A DNA stretch of 64,000 bases from Gemmatimonadaceae bacterium (GTDB lineage Bacteria; Gemmatimonadota; Gemmatimonadetes; Gemmatimonadales; Gemmatimonadaceae): contig JACVCD010000006.1 of NCBI GenBank assembly GCA_016742275.1, forward strand, positions 124,001 through 188,000, in the 5' to 3' direction. Positions 15,604 to 25,211 of this stretch are shown piece by piece (the stretch's first letter is position 1; every line of letters begins with the position of its first letter). The notes under the pieces are model-generated. The model was not told the origin of the DNA. It worked only from the letters and a program-made list of their open reading frames with translations, and did no database searches. The position numbers and the translations under genes were made by a program.

Positions 15604-18081
15604 GTGTCATTCCCCTCCGTCAGCGCCCCCGCGGTCACCACCACCACGCGGCGCCGTATCGCCATTCGACTTGACGGCATCGTACAAGGTGTCGGCTTTC
15701 GGCCATATGTCCATCGGCTCGCAGTTTCCGAGTCGTTGTCAGGCTCTGTCTGCAATGCTGGTTCGGAGGTTCTTGTTGATGTCGAGGGGGAGTCGTCGGC
15801 GGTTGATCGATTTTTGCAGCGACTTCCCATCGAATTGCCCGGAGCCGCACGCATCGATCACTGCCATGTCATCGATGCGTTGCTGAGTGGGCAGACGGGC
15901 TTTTCGATCGCACCAAGTCGTGCCGCTGCGACACATGTCGCGCGTGCTGCAGATGTCGCAGGCGAGAGCTGCGCCGGAGGGCGCGACGCATCGAGCGACG
16001 CATGGCGTGATTTAGAACCTGCCGTCATGCCGATTGCACCGGATCTGGCCACGTGTGACGATTGTTGGTCAGAGTTTCATGATCCGGCCAATCGTCGCTA
16101 TCACTATCCGTTCCTCAACTGCACACAGTGCGGTCCGCGTTACACGATCGTCACTGGTGTGCCATACGATCGGGCGCGTACGACCATGGCACGATTTGCC
16201 ATGTGCGTGGAGTGCCAGCGCGAATACGACAATCCGGCGGACCGGCGATTCCACGCCGAACCGACCGCATGTCGCACCTGCGGGCCGCAGCTCATCTGGC
16301 GTGCAACACCGAAAGAGGTATCGGCAGAGAGTTCACAGCTCGCCGAGTGCGCGCTGCATGCTGCGCACGCGGTCTTGCAAGTGGGTGGCGTGATTGCCGC
16401 CAAAGGCCTCGGCGGATATCACCTGTTGTGTCGCGCGGACAACCATGACGCGGTAGCCCGGTTGCGTCGCGACAAGGCGCGCCCCGACAAGCCGCTGGCC
16501 ATTCTGGCGGCAACACTCGATGACGCGCGGCGAATGGCGGAGGTGAGCGACGCGGCTGCCCGTGCGCTGACGTCGCCGGCTCATCCCATCGTCCTGCTGC
16601 CGCGCAGAGAGCATGGCGTGCTCGCGGACAACATTGCACCGGGTCTCGACGAAATCGGCATCATGTTGCCGGCCTTGCCGCTGCATGCGCTTCTGGCCAC
16701 GATGGGTCCCCTGGTCTGCACCAGCGGCAATCTGTCAGAAGAGCCCATTGCGTGGCGCGACATCGATGCTCTCGGTCGCCTGTCCAATCTGGTTGATGGT
16801 GTTCTGACACACGAGCGCGACATCGTCCTGCCCTGCGACGATTCGGTGGTGCGGGTTGATCACGCAGGCCACGTGACTCCACTACGTCGCGCTCGCGGAT
16901 ACGCGCCCCTGGCGATCAAGGCCGGAAGTGTCGGCACACGTGGCGTGGTGCTCGCTGTTGGTGCCGAACTCAAGTCCGCCCCCGCGCTGCTGTGGCGCGA
17001 TCAGGTCGTGCTGGCGCCGCACCTTGGTGATGTCGCCAGCCCTGACACACTCGATGCGCTCACGCACGCGACCGAGCGACTGGAGACGTCGTACGGTGCG
17101 TCGCCGGATGTCATCGCCTGTGATCTGCATCCGGACTATCTCTCGTCGCGATGGGCGGTCACGCGTGCGGCAAAAACTGGGCGGCCGGTGGTACGCGTGC
17201 AACATCACCATGCTCACCTCGCCGCCTTGCATGCTGAAGGCGTGGCACGTCGACAGATCGCTTCCGATGACACGCTGACCGCCTTCACGTTCGATGGTAC
17301 TGGATACGGTCCCGATGGTACGATCTGGGGCGGTGAGGTATTGCGCGGTAACGCGGCGCGCTTCGAGCGCCTCGCATCACTGCGCCCATTTCTCCTTCCC
17401 GGTGGTGATGCGGCGGTCAGGCAGCCATGGCGCTCGGCGCTCGGTGTATTGACCGCCAGTGATTGCGTCGATGCGGCGTCGATGCTGTTTGCCACGCAGC
17501 TTCCTCACGAGACACTCGCGATCGTTCGACATCAACTCGATCGACAGTTGGCCTGCGCCAGCACCACAAGCATGGGACGCTGGTTCGACGCGTGCGCGGC
17601 GCTGTGTGGTATTGCGTTGCATGTCACCTACGAAGGCCAGGCGGCCATGCACCTCGAAGCACTGGCTGCGCGATGCGCGGTGCCACACAAGGCGCCGCGA
17701 TATCGCTTTCACATCACGCACACACGATTCGACTTTGCTCCAGTCGTGCACGCACTGCTCGATGATGTCGCGCATCTGCGCTCTCGCGGCGAGGCATGGG
17801 GCTCCAACGCGTTTGCTGCTCTGGCCTACGCCGTCCATGACGCCGTCGCGCACGCGATGCGTGCGCTCGCCGCAGAGCATGCGCCGGGTGCATCCATCGG
17901 ACTGACCGGTGGCGTCTTTCAGAATCGTTTGCTCACGCGCCTTGCGGCGCAGCAGATGGAATCCGCCGGTCATGCGGTGCTCACGCATCGTCTCGTGCCG
18001 TGCAACGATGGTGGACTCGCGCTCGGACAGGCGCTGATCGCATCGCATGCCCACTCTGCTCGTCACGTCATTCCGACATGA
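15604..18081 (+). CDS. hypF: Carbamoyltransferase HypF
   Basis: 825 aa. Domains in order: acylphosphatase-like (GIVQGVGFRPYVHRL, residues 25-39); a 35-residue linker; two C4 zinc fingers (Cys151/154/173/176 and Cys201/204/223/226); a YrdC-like domain (KGLGGYHLLC, RRDKARPDKPLAIL, TSGNLSEEPI); and a Kae1-like carbamoyltransferase domain with VQHHHAHLAAL near 535 and GLTGGVFQN near the end. HypF makes carbamoyl-adenylate and loads HypE for CN synthesis. The start is GTG at 15604; no other start lies before the first domain. It is transcribed away from the main hydrogenase operon and followed after 19 bases by a nickel permease. Confidence 0.96.
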   Translation: MSFPSVSAPAVTTTTRRRIAIRLDGIVQGVGFRPYVHRLAVSESLSGSVCNAGSEVLVDVEGESSAVDRFLQRLPIELPGAARIDHCHVIDALLSGQTGFSIAPSRAAATHVARAADVAGESCAGGRDASSDAWRDLEPAVMPIAPDLATCDDCWSEFHDPANRRYHYPFLNCTQCGPRYTIVTGVPYDRARTTMARFAMCVECQREYDNPADRRFHAEPTACRTCGPQLIWRATPKEVSAESSQLAECALHAAHAVLQVGGVIAAKGLGGYHLLCRADNHDAVARLRRDKARPDKPLAILAATLDDARRMAEVSDAAARALTSPAHPIVLLPRREHGVLADNIAPGLDEIGIMLPALPLHALLATMGPLVCTSGNLSEEPIAWRDIDALGRLSNLVDGVLTHERDIVLPCDDSVVRVDHAGHVTPLRRARGYAPLAIKAGSVGTRGVVLAVGAELKSAPALLWRDQVVLAPHLGDVASPDTLDALTHATERLETSYGASPDVIACDLHPDYLSSRWAVTRAAKTGRPVVRVQHHHAHLAALHAEGVARRQIASDDTLTAFTFDGTGYGPDGTIWGGEVLRGNAARFERLASLRPFLLPGGDAAVRQPWRSALGVLTASDCVDAASMLFATQLPHETLAIVRHQLDRQLACASTTSMGRWFDACAALCGIALHVTYEGQAAMHLEALAARCAVPHKAPRYRFHITHTRFDFAPVVHALLDDVAHLRSRGEAWGSNAFAALAYAVHDAVAHAMRALAAEHAPGASIGLTGGVFQNRLLTRLAAQQMESAGHAVLTHRLVPCNDGGLALGQALIASHAHSARHVIPT

Positions 18082-18100
18082 CCCTCTTCATCGACCTCTC

Positions 18101-18811
18101 ATGATTGCCACTCTGCTTCCGGCACTCGGCCTCGGATTTCTGGTCGGCTTTCGACATGCCTTCGAGCCCGATCATCTGGCGGCCGTTACTACCATGGCCA
18201 GTCACGAGCGCGGTGTTGCTCGCGCAGCCAAGCTGGGTGTGGCGTGGGGCATTGGTCACACGATCAGCGTGGGATTGGTGGCGACGATTCTCGTCATTCT
18301 CGGCGTTAATGTTCCTGAAAGATTTCACACGGTGGCCGAACTGGGTGTGGCCGTCATGCTCATCGTGCTTGGCATGGGAACGCTGATTGCCGATGTGCGC
18401 AGACATCGCGGGGCGCATGGCGTCTCACATGGCCATGCTCATGCCACGAATGCCGCGCATCAGCACGTGCAAGTCGCTTCTGGAACCAGCGGGTTGCGGG
18501 TTGGCGGCGTGCTTGCAGGACATCCGCGCGCATTGGGTTTCGGCATTTTGCACGGCCTCGCGGGAAGCGGTGCCGTGATTGTGCTGGCGATTGCCGCCGC
18601 GACGGAGCAACGCACGCAGCTCGGATATCTGCTGACCTTTGGTATTGGAAGCATTGCCGGCATGGCCATCGTGTCCGCATTGTCCGGCGCCACGGTGGGT
18701 TGGGTGGGCAGGTCCAACACGACGGCGCTCCGATACGTGCGCATGGGGGCCGCCAGCCTGAGTGCGATCGTGGGTGTCATGCTGGGGACCGAAGTGCTGC
18801 GAGGCTGGTAG
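18101..18811 (+). CDS. Nickel/cobalt permease (NicO/UreH-like)
   Basis: 236 aa, about six membrane segments. The first segment has RHAFEPDHLAA, matching the HX4DH nickel-binding signature (His19, Asp24, His25) of Ni/Co transporters. A cytoplasmic or periplasmic loop around 108-130 is histidine-rich (HRGAHGVSHGHAHATNAAHQH), and GILHGLAGSGAVI follows, typical of UreH-like members. The gene follows hypF after 19 bases and likely shares its transcript, so it supplies nickel for the hydrogenase. The direction is inferred as import; some NicO proteins such as RcnA export. Confidence 0.9.
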   Translation: MIATLLPALGLGFLVGFRHAFEPDHLAAVTTMASHERGVARAAKLGVAWGIGHTISVGLVATILVILGVNVPERFHTVAELGVAVMLIVLGMGTLIADVRRHRGAHGVSHGHAHATNAAHQHVQVASGTSGLRVGGVLAGHPRALGFGILHGLAGSGAVIVLAIAAATEQRTQLGYLLTFGIGSIAGMAIVSALSGATVGWVGRSNTTALRYVRMGAASLSAIVGVMLGTEVLRGW

Positions 18812-18887
18812 TCGGACATTGCGGCGATGTGTGGGCGGAGTGGGAACACCGATGTAACTTTCGGATTCCCCCCAATCCCTTCCCGAC

Positions 18888-20522
18888 ATGTCCAACACCC
18901 GTCGAGACTTTCTCAAGACCGGCGCCACGGTGGCGGCAGGCACTCTGGTGGCGAGCTCGCCCCTGTTTGCCGAGTCCCGTCTCGTTGTGCCCGGTCCGCT
19001 GGCCGATCTCCCCCGCCCCGACGATCCGGCCATCAAAGCGCTCATGGAAGTCGCGCTCAATACCGCGAAATCCGGTGGTGCTTCGTACGCCGACGTACGC
19101 GTCGCCGCGCGGCGCCAGCAGAACGTCAACACGCGTGATCGCATCGTGCAGGGTGTGAGCGATACCGACACCTACGGTCTCGGTGTGCGCACGCTGGTGG
19201 ATGGCGCCTGGGGTTTCGCGGCAACGAGCAAGCTCGATCGCGACAGCATTGCCAACGCCACCAAGGCGGCACTCGAGCAGGCACGCGCCAATCGTGCGTC
19301 GCAGCTCAAGCCCGTGGTGCTTGCGCCCACGCCGGGCAATCAGGTGGGCGAATGGAAGAGCCCCATCAAGGTCGACCCGTTCACCGTCGCCATCACCGAC
19401 AAGGTCGCGTACTTGCTCGCGGCCAATGAAGCGGCGCTCAAGGTGAAGGGCGTTCGGAACGTCACGTCGAGCATGTTCTTCCTGCGCGAAGAGAAGTCGC
19501 TCATGACGACCGACGGCTCGTATCTCGTGCAGACGATCTATCGCACGTCGCCGAGCATGGGCATCACGGCCGTGTCGCCGGACTTCCGTGACTTCCAGAC
19601 GGTGCAGAGCAATGAAGTCGCGCCGATGGGCCTCGGTTACGAACACGTCACCAACAGCCGACTCGCCGAACGTGCGCCGGAGTGGGGTGAGCTCGCGGTG
19701 CAGAAGCTCACAGCCAAGCCGGTCGATCCGGGCCGCTACGATCTGCTGCTGCATCCGTCGAATCTGTGGCTCACCATTCACGAAGTGATTGGTCACCCCA
19801 CAGAACTCGACCGCGCGCTTGGATTCGAAGCCAACTACGCTGGCACCAGCTTCCTGTCGCCGCCAGCCAGTGTGTTGGGCAAGCTCAAGTACGGCACGGA
19901 GCTCATGAACATCGTTGGCGATCGTGAGCAGCCTGGTTCGCTCGGCGCGATTGGTTGGGACGACGAAGGTGTGAAGCCCACGAAGTTCGATATCGTGAAG
20001 AACGGCATCTTCGTGGACTATCAGACCACGCGTGAGCAGGCGCCCATGCTGGCTGACTACTACAAGAGTGTGGGCAAGGAAGTACGCTCGTACGGCTGCT
20101 CGTATGCACAGAGCTGGGCCGACGTGCAGTTCCAGCGCATGCCGAATGTGAGTCAGCTGCCTGGCAACAACGACGACACGTGGGAGTCGATGATCGCCAA
20201 GATGGACAAGGGCATCGCCATCGTAGGTGATGGTTCCTTCTCCATCGACCAGCAGCGCTACAATGGCCAGTTCGCCGGCCAGATCTTCTATGAAGTGAAG
20301 GGCGGCAAGATCGTGGGCCAGCTCAAGGATGTGGCCTACCAGTTCCGCACGCCGGAGTTCTGGAATTCGCTCAAGGCCATTGGTGGCCCGCGCAGCTATC
20401 ACCTGGGCGGCGCCTTTGGCGACGGCAAGGGACAGCCAAGCCAGTCCAACTCCGTGAGCCATGGCTGCGTGCCTTCGCTCTTCACGAACGTGAACATCAT
20501 CAATACCGGGAGAACGGCATGA
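18888..20522 (+). CDS. tldD: TldD-family metallopeptidase with Tat signal
   Basis: 544 aa. It opens with MSNTRRDFLKTGATVAAGTL, a twin-arginine signal (RRDFLK) ending near ESRLV. The zinc motif HEVIGH lies at residues 298-303 and the C-terminal glycine/cysteine-rich stretch includes SHGCVPS. TldD forms a heterodimer with TldE and degrades unfolded or modified peptides in E. coli. Most family members are cytoplasmic, so the export signal is a lineage feature. The stop overlaps the tldE start by four bases. Confidence 0.92.
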   Translation: MSNTRRDFLKTGATVAAGTLVASSPLFAESRLVVPGPLADLPRPDDPAIKALMEVALNTAKSGGASYADVRVAARRQQNVNTRDRIVQGVSDTDTYGLGVRTLVDGAWGFAATSKLDRDSIANATKAALEQARANRASQLKPVVLAPTPGNQVGEWKSPIKVDPFTVAITDKVAYLLAANEAALKVKGVRNVTSSMFFLREEKSLMTTDGSYLVQTIYRTSPSMGITAVSPDFRDFQTVQSNEVAPMGLGYEHVTNSRLAERAPEWGELAVQKLTAKPVDPGRYDLLLHPSNLWLTIHEVIGHPTELDRALGFEANYAGTSFLSPPASVLGKLKYGTELMNIVGDREQPGSLGAIGWDDEGVKPTKFDIVKNGIFVDYQTTREQAPMLADYYKSVGKEVRSYGCSYAQSWADVQFQRMPNVSQLPGNNDDTWESMIAKMDKGIAIVGDGSFSIDQQRYNGQFAGQIFYEVKGGKIVGQLKDVAYQFRTPEFWNSLKAIGGPRSYHLGGAFGDGKGQPSQSNSVSHGCVPSLFTNVNIINTGRTA

Positions 20523-21913
20523 GCACCAACGGTCCCCGTTCCCTGTTTGCGCCGGTCAATGTGCTCTCACGCGCCGAGGCACAGGAACTTGTGCAGCGCG
20601 TATTGCGCAATTCGCCGGCGGAAGAAACGCGTGTCACGATCAACAGTGCCGCGCGCGCCGACACACGCTTTGCGCTCAATCAGGTCACCACGTCCGGCGA
20701 GAATCAGGACACGCAGATCACGATCACCGCGTACGCCGGCAATCGTTCGGCGAGCGTGAACACGAATCGTGTGGATGAAGCATCGTTGGCCGCTGCGGCC
20801 AAGCAGGCGTACGAGATTGCGCAGTTGGTGCCGCCCAATCCCGAGCGCATGCCGGAGCTCACGCAGCAGAATTATCCGGCCGCACGTGAGCGGGCCATGA
20901 GCATGCCCACGCCCACCGAGCGTGCAGCCGCAGCCAAGATCGTGACTGAACTGGCGCGCGCTAACGATCTCGTGGCCACGGGTTTCATCGAGAGCCGCGC
21001 CGGTGCTACGGCACTGGCCAACTCGAAGGGTTTGTTTGCGTACGACGCGAGCGCGTCGGTGACCATGACGGCCACCGTGCGTTCGCCCGATGGTACCGGT
21101 TCTGGCTGGGCGTGCAGCGACGGCAACAGCTTTGGCGATCTCGATCCCGCGACGCTTGCAGCAACAGCGGTGCAGAAGGCCAAGGAGTCGCGCAATCCGG
21201 TGGCCATCGAACCCGGTCGCTACACCACGATTCTCGAGCCAACGGCTACAGGCAATCTGGTGCAGCTCATTGCCAACGCCACACAGGCGCGTGCGGCCGA
21301 TGAAGGACGTTCGTTCTTCTCGAAGCCGGGCGGCGGCAACAAGATCGGACTCAAGGTGGTCGACGAGCGTGTCACGCTGCTCACTGATCCGGCCGATTCA
21401 CCGAGTCTGACTGGCGGCTACGATGGCGATGGCATGCCGCTCGAAAAGGTGACGTGGATCGAGAACGGCGTGGTGAAAAATCTCAACTACGATCGGTTCT
21501 GGGCTGAGAAGCAGAAGGTGCAGGCCACACGTGCCGGCGGCGGTGGCTTTGGCGGTGCGCGCACGCTGCGCATGCTCGGCGGAACAACTGGCATTGCCGA
21601 CATGATCAAGGGAACCGAGCGTGGCGTACTCGTCACACGCTTCTGGTACATTCGCAGCGTGGACCCGCGCACGATCCTGTTCACTGGCCTCACGCGCGAC
21701 GGCACGTTCCTCATCGAGAACGGCAAGGTCACACGCTCGATCAAGAACTTCCGTTTCAACGAAAGCCCGATCTTCTTCCTGAACAATCTCGAAGCCATCG
21801 GACCGACAGTTCGTATCAACTCGTCGGAAAATCTTTCGGCCGGCGGTTCGGTGTGGATGCCGCCCATCAAGGTGCGGGACTTCTCGTTTACGTCTCTGTC
21901 GGACGCGGTTTAA
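20519..21913 (+). CDS. tldE: TldE/PmbA-family protein, partner of TldD
   Basis: 464 aa. This is the TldE-type partner, lacking the HExxxH zinc motif where TldD has it. It contains a typical family core (ATGFIESRAGATALANSKG, GSGWACSDGNSFGDLD) and the C-terminal conserved stretch with LEAIGPTVRINSSENLSAGG. There is no signal peptide of its own. If it works with the Tat-tagged TldD it may be carried out as a folded complex. Its ATG overlaps the tldD stop. A strong hairpin follows 48 bases downstream. Confidence 0.9.
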   Translation: MSTNGPRSLFAPVNVLSRAEAQELVQRVLRNSPAEETRVTINSAARADTRFALNQVTTSGENQDTQITITAYAGNRSASVNTNRVDEASLAAAAKQAYEIAQLVPPNPERMPELTQQNYPAARERAMSMPTPTERAAAAKIVTELARANDLVATGFIESRAGATALANSKGLFAYDASASVTMTATVRSPDGTGSGWACSDGNSFGDLDPATLAATAVQKAKESRNPVAIEPGRYTTILEPTATGNLVQLIANATQARAADEGRSFFSKPGGGNKIGLKVVDERVTLLTDPADSPSLTGGYDGDGMPLEKVTWIENGVVKNLNYDRFWAEKQKVQATRAGGGGFGGARTLRMLGGTTGIADMIKGTERGVLVTRFWYIRSVDPRTILFTGLTRDGTFLIENGKVTRSIKNFRFNESPIFFLNNLEAIGPTVRINSSENLSAGGSVWMPPIKVRDFSFTSLSDAV

Positions 21914-21961
21914 GAACAACAAGAACAACAGTTATCAGTTTCGAGTATTCAGTACAAAGTG

Positions 21962-22005
21962 AAAGTGGGGAGCCTCGGGCCAGATCGCCCGGAGCTCCCC
22001 ACTTT
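21962..22005. terminator. Bidirectional terminator hairpin
   Basis: Arms 21962-21980 and 21987-22005 pair over 17 of 19 positions around a 6-base loop. The plus strand ends in a T run (acttttac). It lies between the convergent tldE and the DsrE-like gene, so it probably serves both. Confidence 0.85.
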
Positions 22006-22074
22006 TACTGGCACCTGTAAACTCGCTACTGAGAACTGTAGTTCATGCAGTTCCTGCAGTAGCAGTTCCCGCAA

Positions 22075-22806
22075 TCAGACCGCCTGCACGAATACGCATC
22101 CCGCCTGCTGTGCCATCACATTCGCAAAAATGCCGCTGGGCTGCATGATGACACCCGGCACCAGCATCGAGTCGGCTTTCTTCTTCGCTTCCGCCGGCGT
22201 CGACTTGTCCTTCTGCTGGATGTGACTGATGATCGAGCGATAGGCGAGATTGCATCCCAATACGATCGTCCCCTTCGCGATCTGTGAGTCGAGCATGTAA
22301 GCCGACATCCCGGAGCCCGCCTCAGCACCCGGCTGCAACAGCACCGGATTGAACTTCATGGGCTTGTCCTTCTCGCCCTTGATCTTGAATTCCTTGCCCA
22401 CCTCGTAGGTGGTCCAGAATTCCTGATTCATGGCGAGCGGAATGGCCGAATGCCGAATCACGACCACCGACGTCATCTCGCCGGCCTGTGGTTTGAGCAC
22501 ATCGTTGTACTGGCGCTGCCAGATGGCCGAACGCATCACACCGGCGCCGCCTTCCACTTCGGGCACATCGAACATGGCCTTGTGTGTGCCAACCACGCGC
22601 TTGGTCCAGCTGGTATCCCACGGTTCGGCCGGGGGCTGCTCTTCGAGGGAAGCAAAGTAAGCCTCGGCTTCCTGCATGGCAGCGGTTGACTCTTCCTGGA
22701 GTGTCAGCGGGTCGGCGGACAGCGCCCGACTGGACGAAGGAAGCGCCGCAAAAGCGGCGGCGCCGATGCCGGCGTGCTTGAGGAACGTGCGACGCGGCGA
22801 GGTCAT
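22075..22806 (-). CDS. Tat-exported DsrE-like protein
   Basis: 243 aa. MTSPRRTFLKHAGIGAAAFAALPSSS carries a twin-arginine signal ending around residue 30. The mature part has a DsrE/F-like pattern: SVVVIRHSAIPLAMN, then a glycine-containing helix, then MLVPGVIMQPSGIFANVMAQQAGCVFVQA at the C-terminus with one cysteine. DsrE-fold proteins handle sulfur or bind small molecules; the exact function here is unknown. I chose the ATG at 22806 because GGAG lies just upstream and the signal peptide starts there. It follows the TonB receptor gene on the same strand, with a hairpin in between. Confidence 0.72.
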   Translation of the reverse strand: MTSPRRTFLKHAGIGAAAFAALPSSSRALSADPLTLQEESTAAMQEAEAYFASLEEQPPAEPWDTSWTKRVVGTHKAMFDVPEVEGGAGVMRSAIWQRQYNDVLKPQAGEMTSVVVIRHSAIPLAMNQEFWTTYEVGKEFKIKGEKDKPMKFNPVLLQPGAEAGSGMSAYMLDSQIAKGTIVLGCNLAYRSIISHIQQKDKSTPAEAKKKADSMLVPGVIMQPSGIFANVMAQQAGCVFVQAV

Positions 22807-22828
22807 GCTGGAACTCCGGGAAAAGGTT

Positions 22829-22880
22829 CGCGCGGTGGACGCCTTTCGGCTCACGCCTCATGATGGCGACCCACCGCGCG
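22829..22880 (-). terminator. Hairpin between TonB receptor gene and DsrE-like gene
   Basis: Ten-base perfect arms (22829-22838 and 22871-22880) with a 32-base loop. On the minus strand the stem is followed by AACCTTTTCC. It could end most receptor transcripts and let a fraction through to the DsrE-like gene. Confidence 0.55.
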
Positions 22881-22907
22881 ATTGTCACGCTCCCAGAGGA
22901 CGAACGG

Positions 22908-25124
22908 TCAGAAATCGATGCTCGTCGACAGCCAGAGACGGCGGCCTTCCTGGTGATTGTTGTACAGGTTGGTGTACAGGGTCTGCGTGCCGCTCTGATA
23001 GCTGGCAAACTGCAGGAAGTCGGTGCCGAGCACGTTGTTCACCGAAGCGCGCACCCGGACGATCGGAGCGACTTGTGCCGTGATGCCGAGATTCAGAACG
23101 GTGTAGCCCTTGAAGTCACCAAGCGCGTCGAAAGCGGGATTAGCCGCGGAAGACATGCGACGAGCGCGGCTGCTGCGATACTCCGCTGCCGTCCAGAGGT
23201 CGAGTCGCGACGTGACCGGGCCGGCCAGGCGCACATTGGCCATGTGGCGCGGTGTATTGGCCAACGGGAAACCAATGCTGCCGCCGCTCAACTGCTCGCT
23301 GAACGTGTGTGTGTAGTTGCCACTCGCCTGCCAGGTGTTGAGGACTGGCACACGCAGGCTCACTTCCGCGCCGCGGGTGATGGCCTTGTCCACGTTCACA
23401 CTCTGCGAGAAGAACTCCTGCGTGGGGAAGCTGCCGTAGTTCGCACAGCCCGGGCGATTGGGCGCCCCGGTAAACGTGCAATTCGCGATCGGGGTTCCGC
23501 CGGTGATCTTGTCGTTGAAGTCGTTATTGAACAGCGACAGGCTGGCACCAATGCCCTGTGTGCCTTCAAAGACAAAGCCGATTTCGCTGCTCACGCTCGT
23601 TTCTGGCTTGAGCCCCGGCGTACCGATGGTGGCCGTGCGACCCTGCGCGGTGAAGCCGATGATGCCGTCGACCAATTGCTCGAGACGCGGCGTCTTGTAG
23701 CCGGCACTTACACCGGCCTTGAGCGACAGCGTGGGGTGCACCTTCCACACCGCATAGGCGCGCGGGCTGGTGTGGTCACCGAACGAGTCGTGCTGATCGC
23801 GGCGCACGCCGAGTGTGAGCGTGACATTCGCGGGCAGCGACCACTGATCTTCGGCGAAGATTGACCACTGCGTCTGTTCAAACGGCTGTAGTGCCACACC
23901 GTCCACCATCTTCGCATCCCAGTACTGACCACCAACGGTGAGCAGGTGACGACCCAGCATGCTCACGAGACGCGTGTCGAGTACATCGCTGGTGGACTCG
24001 AGTGTACGCGGCGCGCCAGCCGGCTTGTTTGGAGCACCGCTGCCCGGCAACCCACCCGGCGTACCACTCGGCAGCGTACGACCGATGGTCTCGGTCACAT
24101 TGTGCATCAGGCTCGACTCGAGACGTCCACGACCGAAGCGCCACGTATGGGCCACGGCGGCCTGCGAGCGATTGAAGCGGAGTTCAGGACCGTAGCCGTT
24201 GAATGACGGCGGCGTACCGGCGGCGTTGTCGAGCGTGCCCAATTGCGCCGCATCGTTTTCATAGCGCTGACGCGCGTCGTCAAAGTCGAGCGAGAGCTCG
24301 TGCGAACGACCGGGCGTGAAGCGCAGCTTGGCGCCGAGCGTCTGCACGATGCCTTCCACCGGGCTCGGGCCACGCATGCTGATGGTGGTGTTGTCGGCGA
24401 ATTCACCCGTGGGTTCAAGCGCGGAAGCCGCGCGCTGCAAAAGCGAGCCACGAACGGAGAGCTGTAGCGACCGGGTGACCAGTGGACCCGAGGCAAACAG
24501 GTTGCCGCTGTAGATGTTGCCGAAGCCTTCGGTCTGCTGGAGGGTGGCGTCGCTGGTGAAGGAGCCGGTCCAACGCGGGGTGGAGCGGCGGGTGATGATG
24601 TTGATCACGCCGCCCATGGCGTCGGAGCCGTACAGCGTGGCCATGGGGCCACGAATCACTTCGATGCGCTCGATGGCGGCTACCGGCGGCAGGAAGCTGG
24701 TGCTGGTTTCGCCGAAGCCGTTCGGGGTGATCGAGCCGGCGCTGTTCTGGCGACGGCCATCGATCAGGATGAGCGTGTAGTCCGACGGCATGCCGCGCAC
24801 GCTGATATTGAGTCCGCCGGTCTTGCCCTGCGTGTCCCCAACGTCCACGCCTTCGATGGAGCGGAGGGCTTCAGCAAGGCTGCCATTTCGCTGCTGGAGC
24901 ATCTGCTCGCGGGTGAGCACCGTGATCGATGCTGGGGCAGCGGCGCGTTGCTGATCTGTTCCTGACGCAGAAATGACGACTTGAGAGAGATTTTGTGCTC
25001 TCGATGTGTCGCGTTGCTGCGCTTCAAGCCTGTTGGCGGCAAATGGAACTACAGCAAACGGCAGCGCGAGGACGGTGAGTCGAGCCTTGCGGCTGGCCCG
25101 ACTGGAGGGGCGGTGGCGTGACAT
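22908..25124 (-). CDS. TonB-dependent siderophore/iron-type receptor
   Basis: 738 aa, full length. A signal peptide (ending near NRLEAQQ) precedes a TonB-box-like QVVISASG and a plug domain with RSIEGVDVGDTQGKTGGLNISVR positions, LILIDGRRQNS and ERIEVIRGPMATLYGSDAMGG, the FepA/CirA-type signature. The barrel ends in a terminal Phe (WLSTSIDF), as expected for outer-membrane insertion. A Fur-like palindrome sits inside its promoter, so iron-chelate uptake is likely. The ligand itself cannot be read from sequence. Confidence 0.93.
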   Translation of the reverse strand: MSRHRPSSRASRKARLTVLALPFAVVPFAANRLEAQQRDTSRAQNLSQVVISASGTDQQRAAAPASITVLTREQMLQQRNGSLAEALRSIEGVDVGDTQGKTGGLNISVRGMPSDYTLILIDGRRQNSAGSITPNGFGETSTSFLPPVAAIERIEVIRGPMATLYGSDAMGGVINIITRRSTPRWTGSFTSDATLQQTEGFGNIYSGNLFASGPLVTRSLQLSVRGSLLQRAASALEPTGEFADNTTISMRGPSPVEGIVQTLGAKLRFTPGRSHELSLDFDDARQRYENDAAQLGTLDNAAGTPPSFNGYGPELRFNRSQAAVAHTWRFGRGRLESSLMHNVTETIGRTLPSGTPGGLPGSGAPNKPAGAPRTLESTSDVLDTRLVSMLGRHLLTVGGQYWDAKMVDGVALQPFEQTQWSIFAEDQWSLPANVTLTLGVRRDQHDSFGDHTSPRAYAVWKVHPTLSLKAGVSAGYKTPRLEQLVDGIIGFTAQGRTATIGTPGLKPETSVSSEIGFVFEGTQGIGASLSLFNNDFNDKITGGTPIANCTFTGAPNRPGCANYGSFPTQEFFSQSVNVDKAITRGAEVSLRVPVLNTWQASGNYTHTFSEQLSGGSIGFPLANTPRHMANVRLAGPVTSRLDLWTAAEYRSSRARRMSSAANPAFDALGDFKGYTVLNLGITAQVAPIVRVRASVNNVLGTDFLQFASYQSGTQTLYTNLYNNHQEGRRLWLSTSIDF

Positions 25125-25132
25125 GGCGGTGA

Positions 25133-25161
25133 GTTATGTGAGAGTCGTTCTCAACTGACAA
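25133..25161 (-). promoter_or_regulatory. Promoter with Fur-box-like palindrome upstream of TonB receptor
   Basis: On the minus strand TTGTCA (25156-25161), a 17-base spacer and CATAAC (25133-25138) fit a sigma-70 type promoter. The spacer contains TGAGAGTCGTTCTCA (25139-25153), which matches about 10 of 14 positions of the 7-1-7 Fur consensus. Transcription would begin only a few bases before the ATG at 25124, so the leader would be very short. Bound Fur would block the promoter when iron is plentiful. Confidence 0.5.
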
Positions 25162-25211
25162 CTCAACCTTAGTCGCATTACCCGACATGTTAAATCGGGA
25201 TTAATACGGAA

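Noticed and set aside
18777-20462. 561-codon minus-strand frame
   Set aside because: It lies wholly opposite tldD, which has a Tat signal and HEVIGH. Its His/Arg-rich product shows no motifs.
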